DNA from: Acidimicrobiia bacterium | GTDB lineage: Bacteria; Actinomycetota; Acidimicrobiia; Acidimicrobiales; Bin134 | Reading direction: 5' to 3' | Assembly: GCA_009843565.1 (NCBI GenBank) | Contig: VYDF01000217.1 | Location: 23,363 to 51,244, forward strand | DNA length: 27,882 nt | Shown here: positions 6,957 through 14,660 of the stretch, piece after piece | Numbering within the stretch: position 1 is the first letter of the stretch | How the letters are laid out: each line of letters starts with the position of its first letter | Translations under genes and position numbers: made by a program | Notes under the pieces: model-generated | What the model was told of the DNA's origin: nothing | The model's input: only the letters and a program-made list of their open reading frames with translations | Databases searched by the model: none

Positions 6957-8176
6957 CTGCGCTCGACAACCAGGCGACAAGCACCAGCTTTGATCTCTTC
7001 CGCCTTCCTCCCGACTACTACCGCGACCCCGATTCGTATCTGAGCCAGCTCAGAGCCCACGATCCGGTCCACGCCAACTCTGACGGAACGGTGCTGATGA
7101 CTCGGTATGCCGATGTCCTCGGCATATGGCGCAGCGAAGGGGCCCTGGTCGACAAGCCGGACCAATTCGCGGAGAAATTCGGGCCCGGACCCCTTTTGGA
7201 ACATCACACCACAACGATGCTCTTTCGCGACCCGCCCGATCACGGCCGGCTGCGAAATGTGGTCACGTCGTTCTTCACCCAAGAAGGCGTGGCCCGGGTG
7301 CAGGGCACCGTCCATTCCCACACCATTGCCCTCCTGGATCGCGCCGGAGACCTCGGCGAGCTGGACTTCTTCCAAGAGATCGCCATGGATCTGCCCATCG
7401 CCGTGATCTGCGCGCTGCTCGGCCTGCCCGAATCGGACGCAGACTTCCTGCATCACCACGGTGTTCAGGTCCTCTTTCCGTTGAACCCCGGTGTCCCACA
7501 GTCGGTGATCGACGCCGGTCACGATGCAGTTCGCGTGCTCTGCGACTACCTCGACGAGCATTTGACCACCTGGATCGACTGCTCGGGTCGGACTGGCGAC
7601 GAACATGTGGTGGCCAGGCTGGCGTCCGCCGTCGTCGCTGGGAGCATCACCCGCTCCGATGCCCTCCACATGCTGATCGTGCTTATGAACGGTGGGCACG
7701 AGACCACTGCGAACCTGCTGACCGTGGGCCTGTATGAGCTGATGCGCCAACGCGATCAACTCGCGTTGCTCTCGGGCAACTCCAGTCTTGCTCCCACCGC
7801 CGTCGAAGAGCTTTTGCGGTACGTGTCGCCCCTGCAACTCCAGGGCCGACGCCTGACGCAACCGTTCGAAGCCTCGGACGGATCCGTACTTGCCCCCGGT
7901 ACCGAAGTCGTGATCAGCCAGGCGTCGGGCAATCGCGACGACACGGTGTTCACCGACGCCCACAAGATGGACGTCGCCCGCAAGCCAAACCGCCATGTGG
8001 CCTTTGGGCGCGGCATCCATGCCTGCATCGGCCAGTATCTGACCCGGACCGAAGTCCTCACCTTCCTTCCCGCGTTTCTCCAGCGGTTCCCCGATGTCCA
8101 TGCGGTGGGCAACGCCGAATTCGTTCCCAACGCCCGCTTTCGCAGCCTTCGCTCACTGCCGATTTCGGTGTCATGA
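6953..8176 (+). CDS. Cytochrome P450
   Basis: Soluble bacterial class P450 of 407 residues that should hydroxylate or demethylate a small hydrophobic substrate. The three diagnostic regions are intact: oxygen-activation helix GGHETT (residues 247-252), E286-x-x-R289, and the haem loop FGRGIHAC358IG with the thiolate cysteine at 358. The frame extends far upstream, but the GTG at 6953 overlaps the previous stop by 4 nt and gives a normal N-terminus leading into the DPDSYLSQLRAHDPV region. It needs a ferredoxin and reductase; the only small iron-sulphur protein in the operon is the Rieske ferredoxin, an unusual partner for a P450. It is followed, with a 4-nt overlap, by the gentisate dioxygenase-like gene. 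That order fits hydroxylation preparing a ring for cleavage, though this is inference. Confidence 0.95.
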   Translation: MTALDNQATSTSFDLFRLPPDYYRDPDSYLSQLRAHDPVHANSDGTVLMTRYADVLGIWRSEGALVDKPDQFAEKFGPGPLLEHHTTTMLFRDPPDHGRLRNVVTSFFTQEGVARVQGTVHSHTIALLDRAGDLGELDFFQEIAMDLPIAVICALLGLPESDADFLHHHGVQVLFPLNPGVPQSVIDAGHDAVRVLCDYLDEHLTTWIDCSGRTGDEHVVARLASAVVAGSITRSDALHMLIVLMNGGHETTANLLTVGLYELMRQRDQLALLSGNSSLAPTAVEELLRYVSPLQLQGRRLTQPFEASDGSVLAPGTEVVISQASGNRDDTVFTDAHKMDVARKPNRHVAFGRGIHACIGQYLTRTEVLTFLPAFLQRFPDVHAVGNAEFVPNARFRSLRSLPISVS

Positions 8177-9186
8177 CTGGCCTCACCACACCAGGAGAAG
8201 ATGCCGGGCTTCTTTCGGCCGTTCACCGTGCTGGGCTCGTTGCTTTGTGGGAGGAGCCCGGACTGCTAACCCGTACGCCGGAATCTCGCGCCTCGCTGCA
8301 TTTGTGGCCGTTCAAAGACCTTGAGCCCCTGCTCCGCCGCGCCGCAGAGTCACCGATTGCCGAGGTTGGCGAACGCCGGGTGCTCGCCTATGCCAACCCG
8401 GGGCTCGATGGTCAGCCCTACGCCACTCCGACGTTGTGGGGAGCGCTTCAGTACCTGCTTCCCAACGAAGTGGCTCCTGCCCATCGGCACACGCCGGGTG
8501 CGGTGCGGTTCGTTCTCCAGGGCGAGGGGGTAGTGACGTTCGTAGACGGGGAGCCAGTTCCTATGCGCCCCGGCGATCTGGTGGTGACGCCGGCAAGGTG
8601 CTGGCACTCCCATCACGCGGGGCCAGACAGTCCAATGATCTGGTTCGACGGCCTTGATCTGCCGCTGATCAAGCACTTGGACGCGGTGTTCGCCGAATTC
8701 GGAGGGCCGATCCCCTACTTGGACTCGGGCCCAGTGCCCCATAGCACGCCTGGTGTTGTTGGTGACGACCAGACCACGGCGTCGCCACGTCCTCTCCTGC
8801 GATACGAACGCGAGGGAATCGATTCGGCACTGAATTCCTCGATGTCGGACCAGGTCGGGCATACTGCCGTCCGCTTCACGAAACCCGGCACCCTGCTTGA
8901 CATCATGCCCACGCTTCGCGCCTCCATGTACCGCGTCGGCACGGGCTCGGCGCTTGAACTTGGACCGCGGGTTGGAAGCGAAATCCTGATCGTCTATTGC
9001 GGACATGGCCGCGCCATGTTCGACGGCAAGTCGGTGGCTATCGAACCCGGTGATGCCATCGCCCTTCCATCCTGGCATGAATTGCGGATCACCGCAGACG
9101 CTGAAATCGACCTCTTTTCGATCTCTGACGCCCCCGTGCTTGAAGCCCTGGGACTAGCAGAGGCACCGGACTGGCACTCAAATTGA
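8173..9186 (+). CDS. Gentisate 1,2-dioxygenase-like bicupin
   Basis: Two-domain cupin of 337 residues in the gentisate/1-hydroxy-2-naphthoate/salicylate dioxygenase group, which use non-haem Fe(II) to cleave an aromatic ring next to a carboxylate. The first cupin has AQY-type core residues LPNEVAPAH104-R-H106, then LQGEGVVTFVDGEPVPMRPGDLVVTPARCWH145; two histidines of the HRH motif plus the later histidine are the expected iron ligands. The second cupin (about 260-325, IVYCGHGRAMFDGKSVAIEPGD) lacks the HxH motif, as usual for the structural domain. The ATG overlaps the P450 stop by 4 nt. Family membership is clear; substrate choice between gentisate, hydroxynaphthoate and salicylate types cannot be made by eye. 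Confidence 0.88.
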   Translation: MTGLTTPGEDAGLLSAVHRAGLVALWEEPGLLTRTPESRASLHLWPFKDLEPLLRRAAESPIAEVGERRVLAYANPGLDGQPYATPTLWGALQYLLPNEVAPAHRHTPGAVRFVLQGEGVVTFVDGEPVPMRPGDLVVTPARCWHSHHAGPDSPMIWFDGLDLPLIKHLDAVFAEFGGPIPYLDSGPVPHSTPGVVGDDQTTASPRPLLRYEREGIDSALNSSMSDQVGHTAVRFTKPGTLLDIMPTLRASMYRVGTGSALELGPRVGSEILIVYCGHGRAMFDGKSVAIEPGDAIALPSWHELRITADAEIDLFSISDAPVLEALGLAEAPDWHSN

Positions 9187-9228
9187 GCGAATGGCCAAAC
9201 AACGGCTACCTCGACACCGCATTGACCA

Positions 9229-9248
9229 TTAGGTCATTCAATACCTAA
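9229..9248. promoter_or_regulatory. Inverted repeat upstream of the alpha/beta hydrolase gene
   Basis: TTAGGT-CATTCAAT-ACCTAA: perfect 6-bp arms with an 8-bp centre, in the 96-bp gap before the hydrolase start at 9283. The size and spacing are those of a dimeric repressor site. It suggests the hydrolase is, at least partly, a separate transcription unit from the seven-gene operon. Symmetry is seen, function inferred. Confidence 0.42.
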
Positions 9249-9282
9249 ACTGACACCTAGTTTTTGAAGCAGGAGCCCGCCC

Positions 9283-10134
9283 ATGCACAATCCCTACGAG
9301 AGCAAATTTGTCGGTGATGGCCCTGAGATGGCCCACTACCTTGAGCATGGGTCGGGTGAACCCGTCGTACTGGTGCATGGCGGAGGTGCCGGTGCCGATT
9401 CGTTGACCAATTACTTCGAGGTAATCGGCCTGTTCGGACAGGACCGGCGAGTGCTTGCCGTTGACATGCTCGGTTTCGGCAACAGTGCAATGCCCAGTCC
9501 CGCGGAATTCGAGTACTCCATGAGCGCCCGCACCGACCACCTCGAGGCATTTCTGCGCAATCTGGACCTCGAGCCCTCGCATCTGGTCGGCAATTCGATG
9601 GGCGGTGCCTCGTGCATCGAATTGGCCATGAGGTCCCCCGCCCTCGTGCGATCGCTCACCGTGATGGGGACGGCCGGGAGAGCCAAGAAGATGGACATCA
9701 ACACCAACCCGAATGTTGCTCCGCTGCTCAACTATGACGGTACCGAAGCCGGCATGCGAGCCATCTTGGCTGCCCTGACCGCCGACTTCGAACCACCCGC
9801 AGAGCTCGTCGAATACCGCGTCGCCCAGTCGATACGGCCTGAGGCGATCGCGGCGTACCGGGCAACCATGGGCTGGGTACGAGAGAACGGTATGACGTTC
9901 GGACTGGAGGACTTCGCCAAGCTCGAAGTTCCCATGCATGTCGTGCACGGCCGCCACGACGCGGTTGTTCCGCTCTCACAAGCCCTCGAAATCGTTGAAC
10001 ACACACCGAATGCGTCGATGACGCTCTTTGGCCAACTAGGCCATCTCGTCATGATTGAAAATCCACTTGGATTCGTCGAGGCTGTCACGTCGTTCTGGCA
10101 CGACCTCGATCGACAGGCAGTAGGGGCGCGGTAA
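9283..10134 (+). CDS. Alpha/beta hydrolase, meta-cleavage product hydrolase type
   Basis: Serine hydrolase of 283 residues resembling MhpC/BphD-type enzymes that split the C-C bond of 2-hydroxy-6-oxo-dienoate ring-cleavage products. The oxyanion region VHGGGAGADS (31-40) is characteristic of that subgroup. The triad is visible as S105 in GNS105MGG, D226 in HGRHD226AVVP and H254 in LGH254LVM. The start is an ATG after a Shine-Dalgarno (AGGAG). It lies 96 bp after the bicupin gene and ends 39 bp before the convergent PadR gene. The product of such an enzyme would be a 2-hydroxypenta-2,4-dienoate, the substrate of the MhpD-like hydratase encoded at 20549. The subgroup call is from motif resemblance only. 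Confidence 0.9.
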   Translation: MHNPYESKFVGDGPEMAHYLEHGSGEPVVLVHGGGAGADSLTNYFEVIGLFGQDRRVLAVDMLGFGNSAMPSPAEFEYSMSARTDHLEAFLRNLDLEPSHLVGNSMGGASCIELAMRSPALVRSLTVMGTAGRAKKMDINTNPNVAPLLNYDGTEAGMRAILAALTADFEPPAELVEYRVAQSIRPEAIAAYRATMGWVRENGMTFGLEDFAKLEVPMHVVHGRHDAVVPLSQALEIVEHTPNASMTLFGQLGHLVMIENPLGFVEAVTSFWHDLDRQAVGAR

Positions 10135-10153
10135 AGCTAGACCCAGGTCGGCG

Positions 10154-10167
10154 GAGGCTGTGGCCTC
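10154..10167. terminator. Small hairpin between convergent genes, possible terminator
   Basis: GAGGC-TGTG-GCCTC, a 5-bp GC-rich stem with a 4-nt loop in the 39-bp gap between the converging hydrolase and PadR genes. There is no T-run, so intrinsic termination would be weak. Confidence 0.3.
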
Positions 10168-10173
10168 GCTCCT

Positions 10174-10794
10174 CTAGTCGGAATCGAGCGATTCGCCGGT
10201 CAGCGGCACGCCGCTGCCCTCAAGGTCATCGAGCAGGGCAAGACCTTCTTTGGCCCAGCGAATCTCCGCTTCGGCCCGATACACCGATCCCTTGAAGGCA
10301 AACTCCTTCAGTTCCTTGATTGCCCGGTGCTCCTCTGCTGGACGTATCTCGAGCCGCCGATTGAGAAGCGGAACCGCGTCGGCATTGACGTCATCGATCA
10401 CCAGTTTCCGCTGCGACGACACCTCTGACCAGTGGTTGAGATGGTTCTGAAGTTGGCGGCGGCCCGTCTCGTAGCTGCCCCAATCAATATAAGCGGCTTT
10501 GAGCCGGCTCAGGTCACGCTCGGCCGGCAGTGAATGGATCTCCATGACCCACCGCCGGAGTTCTTCTTTTCCGGCTTCGGTGATGCTGTACTCCCGCTTC
10601 GTGGCCTTCTGGCCCCGAGGCACCTCAGTGGCCTTGATCAAATTGGCAGCTTCCATCTTGCGGAGTTCGGGGTAAATCTGGCTGTGCGGAGCGCTCCACA
10701 GATAGGCGACGGTCCCGTCGAAGTACTTGACCAGATCGTATCCAGTCATGTCCTCGGCGGTGAGAATGGCTAGAAGAGAGTGTCGCAGCGACAC
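10174..10794 (-). CDS. PadR-family transcriptional regulator
   Basis: DNA-binding regulator of 206 residues. The N-terminal winged helix has the PadR pattern: RHSLLAILTAEDMTGYDLVKYF, then WSAPHSQIYPELRKMEAANLI and the wing REYSITEAGKEELRRW. The remaining ~110 residues form the Vir-type helical dimerisation domain (LSRLKAAYIDW and so on). PadR proteins classically repress phenolic-acid or detoxification genes and are released by aromatic ligands, which suits this neighbourhood. It is transcribed alone on the minus strand, with a palindromic region directly upstream that may be its own operator. Whether it also controls the plus operon is unknown. Confidence 0.93.
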   Translation of the reverse strand: MSLRHSLLAILTAEDMTGYDLVKYFDGTVAYLWSAPHSQIYPELRKMEAANLIKATEVPRGQKATKREYSITEAGKEELRRWVMEIHSLPAERDLSRLKAAYIDWGSYETGRRQLQNHLNHWSEVSSQRKLVIDDVNADAVPLLNRRLEIRPAEEHRAIKELKEFAFKGSVYRAEAEIRWAKEGLALLDDLEGSGVPLTGESLDSD

Positions 10795-10818
10795 GGCGGC
10801 CTCCAGAAACGGTTACCC

Positions 10819-10841
10819 ATACGTATATGTGTAGCTACATA
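10819..10841. promoter_or_regulatory. Palindromic region upstream of padR-like gene, candidate autoregulatory operator
   Basis: Contains the perfect palindromes ATACGTAT (10819-10826) and TGTAGCTACA (10830-10839), the latter within TATGT-GTAGCT-ACATA (10826-10841). PadR sites are typically TATGT/ACATA-like half-sites, and this one sits 25-47 bp before the PadR start. The surrounding 10795-10927 gap holds no other recognisable element. Confidence 0.5.
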
Positions 10842-10927
10842 ATCTCAAACTCATGGTCTTGGGGCATCATCCTCGGATCTCATTGCCGCCACCATGTCGG
10901 GCTGTTTCATTGCCGTAAGACCGGCAA

Positions 10928-12145
10928 TCAGCCCAAGACTTTTTGCGCGCACTCGACGAATTCGTCGTTGGAGAGCAGGGACTTCTCCTGGGCTGACTTC
11001 GCCTTGACCGCGGCGAGAATCTCAAGCGCCTGGTCATCGTCGGCGGTGAGGCCGTTGCGGTCGAGCCAAATCCGAACCGAGTCGATGCCCGAGCCCTTCC
11101 CCATGACGATCTCCGGTTCTGCCTGGCCCACAAGGCTGGGGTGGAACGGGAACGTCTCGATCAGCTCATCGCCCACGTTTTTGACCCACGTGGCGATGAT
11201 GCCGGACTCGACGTTGAATAGCCGATCCCCGACCACCGGACGGTTGCCCGGTTGGGTGACCCCCGCCATTTTGAGGACCTCTTGGGAGATCTTGGTGAAG
11301 TCTTGGGTGCGGATGCCGGTGTCGAGGCCATACATGGTGAGGAGGGCAAGAATGGTCTCCTCCGTCGGGGTGTTTCCGCTTCGCTCCCCCAGTCCGGTGA
11401 CCGTCGTCTGGATCACTTCAACACCCTCGGTGACGGCCAGGATCGTATTGGCCACACCCAGGCCAAAGTCCATGTGGAAGTGGGTCTCCATCGGCACGCC
11501 GAGGCGTTCTCGGGTCTGGCGGACGAAGTACCCAACGGCGTGCGGTGAGAGGACGCCGAAGGTGTCCACCAGCGCAACGGCATCCACATACCCGTCGGTG
11601 GCCACACGCTCCATCATGTCGAGGTACTCGACGATGCTGGCCCGAGTGGCATCGATGGGAAAGAACGTGACCTTCAACCCGTTCTCATGGGCGAAGTTCG
11701 TGGCTTCGATCGACAGGTCGAGGGCGCGCTCCACCGGCCAGCGGTATCCCTTCTCGATGAGGTGATGGCTGGAGGGCACCTCCATCACCACACCGGTGGT
11801 TCCGCAATCGATGGCGAGCTTGACGTCTTCGACCATGCAGCGGGAGAACGCATAGATCTCGGCATCGAATCCCGCCTCAGCTATCCGGCGAACCGCCTCC
11901 TCATCAGACGGCGACACCGCCGGCAAGCCCGCCTCAATCCGGTGGATCCCGGCCTCGCTGAGCATCTCTGCGATTCGGAGCTTCTCATCGGCGGTGAACT
12001 CCACCCCCGCCTGCTGTTCTCCGTCGCGAAGCGTCACATCGTGCACCTTCAGAGAACTGGGGAGATTGAGCGTCCCGGTTGCGTCGCTCAAGTAGTTCCA
12101 CGGACTGGAGAACCATTGCTCGGTGATCCACGGTGTATCGGACAT
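10928..12145 (-). CDS. HMGL-like (LeuA/NifV homocitrate or isopropylmalate synthase type) enzyme
   Basis: TIM-barrel lyase/synthase of the HMG-CoA-lyase-like superfamily, 405 residues from the ATG at 12145. Signature 1 is VTL39-R-D41-G-E-Q44, the metal motif is H222-F-H224-M-D226, and the second signature is G251-L-G-E-R-S-G-N258, all intact. Family members join acyl-CoA to a 2-oxo acid (isopropylmalate, homocitrate, citramalate) or run the aldol in reverse. An earlier in-frame start (12187) would add 14 residues, but the later ATG has an AAGGG nearby and starts closer to the family N-terminus. It is separated by 117 bp from the operon above and 133 bp from padR, so it is probably its own unit. 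Where a 4-hydroxy-2-oxovalerate aldolase (MhpE) would be expected, this relative is found, but its motifs are nearer LeuA/NifV than MhpE. Confidence 0.85.
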   Translation of the reverse strand: MSDTPWITEQWFSSPWNYLSDATGTLNLPSSLKVHDVTLRDGEQQAGVEFTADEKLRIAEMLSEAGIHRIEAGLPAVSPSDEEAVRRIAEAGFDAEIYAFSRCMVEDVKLAIDCGTTGVVMEVPSSHHLIEKGYRWPVERALDLSIEATNFAHENGLKVTFFPIDATRASIVEYLDMMERVATDGYVDAVALVDTFGVLSPHAVGYFVRQTRERLGVPMETHFHMDFGLGVANTILAVTEGVEVIQTTVTGLGERSGNTPTEETILALLTMYGLDTGIRTQDFTKISQEVLKMAGVTQPGNRPVVGDRLFNVESGIIATWVKNVGDELIETFPFHPSLVGQAEPEIVMGKGSGIDSVRIWLDRNGLTADDDQALEILAAVKAKSAQEKSLLSNDEFVECAQKVLG

Positions 12146-12262
12146 GCTTGGCCACCCTTCAAGAGTCGCTTTCGAGGGCCCTGCCAATAGACCTCGATTT
12201 ACGTAGAACGATAACTAAGCGAGGCAAACTATTCCAAGGTCATGTGGCCTGGTCTTGTGGGG

Positions 12263-12934
12263 TCACCTTGCCTCCCAGACGAGATGGTCCATGGATTTCT
12301 GGAGCTTCCCCTCGACCATGGGCATGCTGCTCGGTTCGATCTCCTGCACCACCTCATGGCCTTCTGAGGCCAGGAGACGGAGAAACCGGTCCAGGTTCCT
12401 CATACCGTTGGTCACGACCCCGGGCGGGAAACCGACAATGTCATGAAGCACCAGAGTCGTCCAGGGTCGCTTGGCAATCTCCCCCACGGCCCGGTCGATC
12501 CAGGCTTCGGCATCCTCCCAATCCCAGACGGCGGAATCGAACAGGACGACGGTGTAACCGCCTGCTTCGAGCTTGGCGATGTGGGCCTTCCGGAAAACTC
12601 GATGATCGATGATGCCGGCATTGCAATAGGGGCGAAACAGGTTTCCCGGCGTGGCCAAATCGCCCAGGGCCTCTTTGGTTCGGGTGACTTCGCGGTCGAA
12701 GGCACCGGGATCGTCGGTGTCTCCCAGTGACAACGTGTGGGTATAGGAGTGATTTCCGATCCAATGACCAGCCTCACGAGCTCGCTTCAGCGAATCGCGT
12801 GCCCCCAGCGCGTCGAGTTTGTTGCCGATGACGAAGAAGCTGGTCAGCACCTGGTGTTCCGCGAGCACATCGAGCACGAAATTGGTCACCTCGGGTTCAG
12901 GACCGTTGTCAAACGTCAGCGTTACCTTGGCCAC
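12263..12934 (-). CDS. Polysaccharide deacetylase (NodB-fold) family protein
   Basis: NodB-fold protein of 223 residues from a GTG at 12934, 8 bp after the preceding stop. The family motifs are visible: motif 1 as TFD9-N10-GP (normally TFDDGP), motif 2 as H62-S-Y-T-H66, motif 3 as FRPY, motif 4 as VWDWED, and motif 5 as LVLHD. There is no signal peptide, so it should act in the cytoplasm, unlike peptidoglycan deacetylases. That points to an amidase or C-N hydrolase on a small molecule, similar in principle to cytoplasmic PuuE-type members. Motif 1 has Asn in place of the second Asp, normally a metal ligand, so metal binding may differ. It is the last gene of the operon with the Rieske oxygenase. 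The actual reaction is unknown. Confidence 0.85.
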   Translation of the reverse strand: MAKVTLTFDNGPEPEVTNFVLDVLAEHQVLTSFFVIGNKLDALGARDSLKRAREAGHWIGNHSYTHTLSLGDTDDPGAFDREVTRTKEALGDLATPGNLFRPYCNAGIIDHRVFRKAHIAKLEAGGYTVVLFDSAVWDWEDAEAWIDRAVGEIAKRPWTTLVLHDIVGFPPGVVTNGMRNLDRFLRLLASEGHEVVQEIEPSSMPMVEGKLQKSMDHLVWEAR

Positions 12935-12942
12935 GTCGCCGC

Positions 12943-13437
12943 CTAGAGGGGAAGGGAGACCGGGTGGGTGAGCAACGCGTTGTCGTACACGGCAACGCGA
13001 TCCTCGAACCGCCACTCGCCATCCACGTCCCGGACTCGGTCCTGGTAGCGGCCCATTGCTTGTATCTCCACTCGGCCATCGGAGATCTCAGACACGAACA
13101 CCACGAACACCGAGTGCACGTCGGCCGCGGCGTCGCCATCAAAATCGATCTCGATGTTCGACACGACGTGGTTGGTCCTCGTCGGCTCGATAGACCAGTA
13201 CTTGTCGATCATCTCGCCCCGGTCGTGCATGGTCTCGACCCGGTCATCGATGATCGTGAGCGGAGAATTCATCTCCGCATTGTCCACCGACATGGCCCGG
13301 TAGCGGCCGTTCGACGTGAACAGTCCGATCCATTGCTCATACTCACCGGCATCGAGGTGTCGCGACGCTGTGTACAGCAATTGGCGCACCGCCTCTTGGG
13401 TTCTGGTACTTCCGTTAGAGGTCGATTCGGTGGTCAT
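12943..13437 (-). CDS. Ring-hydroxylating dioxygenase beta subunit / SnoaL-like NTF2-fold protein
   Basis: Small NTF2-fold protein of 164 residues. The pattern (RQLLYTASRHLDAGEYEQWIGLFTSNGRYRA, later RTNHVVSNIEID, YQDRVRDVDGEWRFEDRVAVYDN) is that of beta subunits of aromatic-ring dioxygenases, which have a structural role in an alpha3beta3 hexamer. The start is the ATG at 13437, which overlaps the alpha-subunit stop by 4 nt; the longer upstream frame is antisense-like noise over the alpha gene. Tight coupling with the alpha gene supports a shared complex. A plain SnoaL-like isomerase is a less likely alternative. Confidence 0.9.
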   Translation of the reverse strand: MTTESTSNGSTRTQEAVRQLLYTASRHLDAGEYEQWIGLFTSNGRYRAMSVDNAEMNSPLTIIDDRVETMHDRGEMIDKYWSIEPTRTNHVVSNIEIDFDGDAAADVHSVFVVFVSEISDGRVEIQAMGRYQDRVRDVDGEWRFEDRVAVYDNALLTHPVSLPL

Positions 13438-14630
13438 TTTGATGCACCCCCGTTGGTGGTTCCGCGTGCCATTCGCTGGAGGTACCCGTCGTAAAAGCCG
13501 CGCACGCTGAACTCTCCATTCAGGTCTCCGCTCTCCACCGTGACCCCGCCCAGTTTGATGATCGATTCGCTGGCCTCGTTCGAATAGCGGGCGTCCTGTA
13601 TGGCGTTGCAGGCTTCGATGTCGTCTCGTCCGACAAATCCCGCCGGACCGTGGAAGTTGGCGTACGACCTTGCTCGGGCCTCCAACTTCTCCGGGCTGTC
13701 GCCGACCTCTCCCAGCGCCATGCCGATCACTTCGGTCCGATTGGGGCCGCGGGGGATGATCTGGCGCACGTTGATCATGTCCCACTGCTCCAAGACGATG
13801 GTGTTGGGGAACAGGCCGAGGACTCGGTTCGTGCCATCGGCTCGCTCTCCGAACATCATCGAGAGGTCCTGCAACTTGAATTCGGCCTGGGACAGGAACT
13901 CCTTCACAAACTCCTCAGGGGGTGAGAAGTTGGGGGTGGACACAACGCCGTGACCATTGCCCAGCACCAAATTTTCGCCGTCCTGGAAGACCCCGAGCGC
14001 GGCGGTGAACTTGTGCAGCAGCATCACGTGATAGGCGTCGGAGGAGTTCTCGAAGAAGAGCTTCCAGTTGCCGGGTATTTGGAATCGGTGGTAGCCGATG
14101 ACCTGTACCTGGCCGTCGCGGAGGATCCCATCCACGTGCTCGCCGGCGTCGGCGAGGAATTCGTCAAGCGGCTCGACATCAAAGTCGAAGCTGGCCCAGA
14201 CCATTCCGCCCCGCTGTTCGACACGCGCCCTGCGAAGGCCGAGGTTGGACTTGTCGAGAGCCTCGCCGTACTCCTTCTGCATGGGGACACCGAGCAGCCG
14301 CCCGTCTTGGCCGTACCTCCACTGGTGATACAGACAGGTGAATGTGGAGCAGCTTCCCCGAGGTTCCCTCGCGACCATCGAGCCGCGATGGGTGCAGCTG
14401 TTCTCCAAGACGTGGATCTCCCCGTTCTTGTCCCGGCACACGATGAGGGGGATCTCCCCGGCCCAAGACGTTCGGAAATCACCCGGTTCGGGGATCTCGG
14501 CCGCAAGGCCCACGAACACCCAGCTGTTGTGGTACAGCCGGTCGAGTTCCTGCTGGTAGACGTCTTCGTCGGTGTACACCCGACGGTCGACAATTGTCGG
14601 GCTAACCAACTCGGTTATTGCGATGCTCAT
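13434..14630 (-). CDS. Rieske non-haem iron ring-hydroxylating oxygenase, alpha subunit
   Basis: Catalytic subunit of 398 residues. The N-terminal Rieske domain has C79-T-H81-R-G and C99-L-Y-H102-Q-W, which bind the [2Fe-2S] cluster. The C-terminal catalytic domain has NWKLFFENSSD198-A-Y-H201-x4-H206, giving two iron histidines and the electron-relay aspartate, and a likely third ligand Asp337 in GRDDIEACNAIQ. All key residues are present, so it should dihydroxylate or monooxygenate an aromatic compound. A near-perfect Shine-Dalgarno (TAAGGAGGTAAC, plus-strand 14637-14648) fixes the ATG at 14630. The beta subunit follows with a 4-nt overlap. No ferredoxin or reductase is in this operon; the Rieske ferredoxin at 4925 is the closest candidate donor. 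The substrate is not deducible. Confidence 0.95.
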   Translation of the reverse strand: MSIAITELVSPTIVDRRVYTDEDVYQQELDRLYHNSWVFVGLAAEIPEPGDFRTSWAGEIPLIVCRDKNGEIHVLENSCTHRGSMVAREPRGSCSTFTCLYHQWRYGQDGRLLGVPMQKEYGEALDKSNLGLRRARVEQRGGMVWASFDFDVEPLDEFLADAGEHVDGILRDGQVQVIGYHRFQIPGNWKLFFENSSDAYHVMLLHKFTAALGVFQDGENLVLGNGHGVVSTPNFSPPEEFVKEFLSQAEFKLQDLSMMFGERADGTNRVLGLFPNTIVLEQWDMINVRQIIPRGPNRTEVIGMALGEVGDSPEKLEARARSYANFHGPAGFVGRDDIEACNAIQDARYSNEASESIIKLGGVTVESGDLNGEFSVRGFYDGYLQRMARGTTNGGASK

Positions 14631-14660
14631 TTTTTTGTTACCTCCTTAATCGGGCAATCC

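Noticed and set aside
10827..11765. 312-codon plus-strand frame from the PadR promoter region
   Set aside because: Antisense to the LeuA/NifV-type gene; Ser/Arg-rich with no domain.
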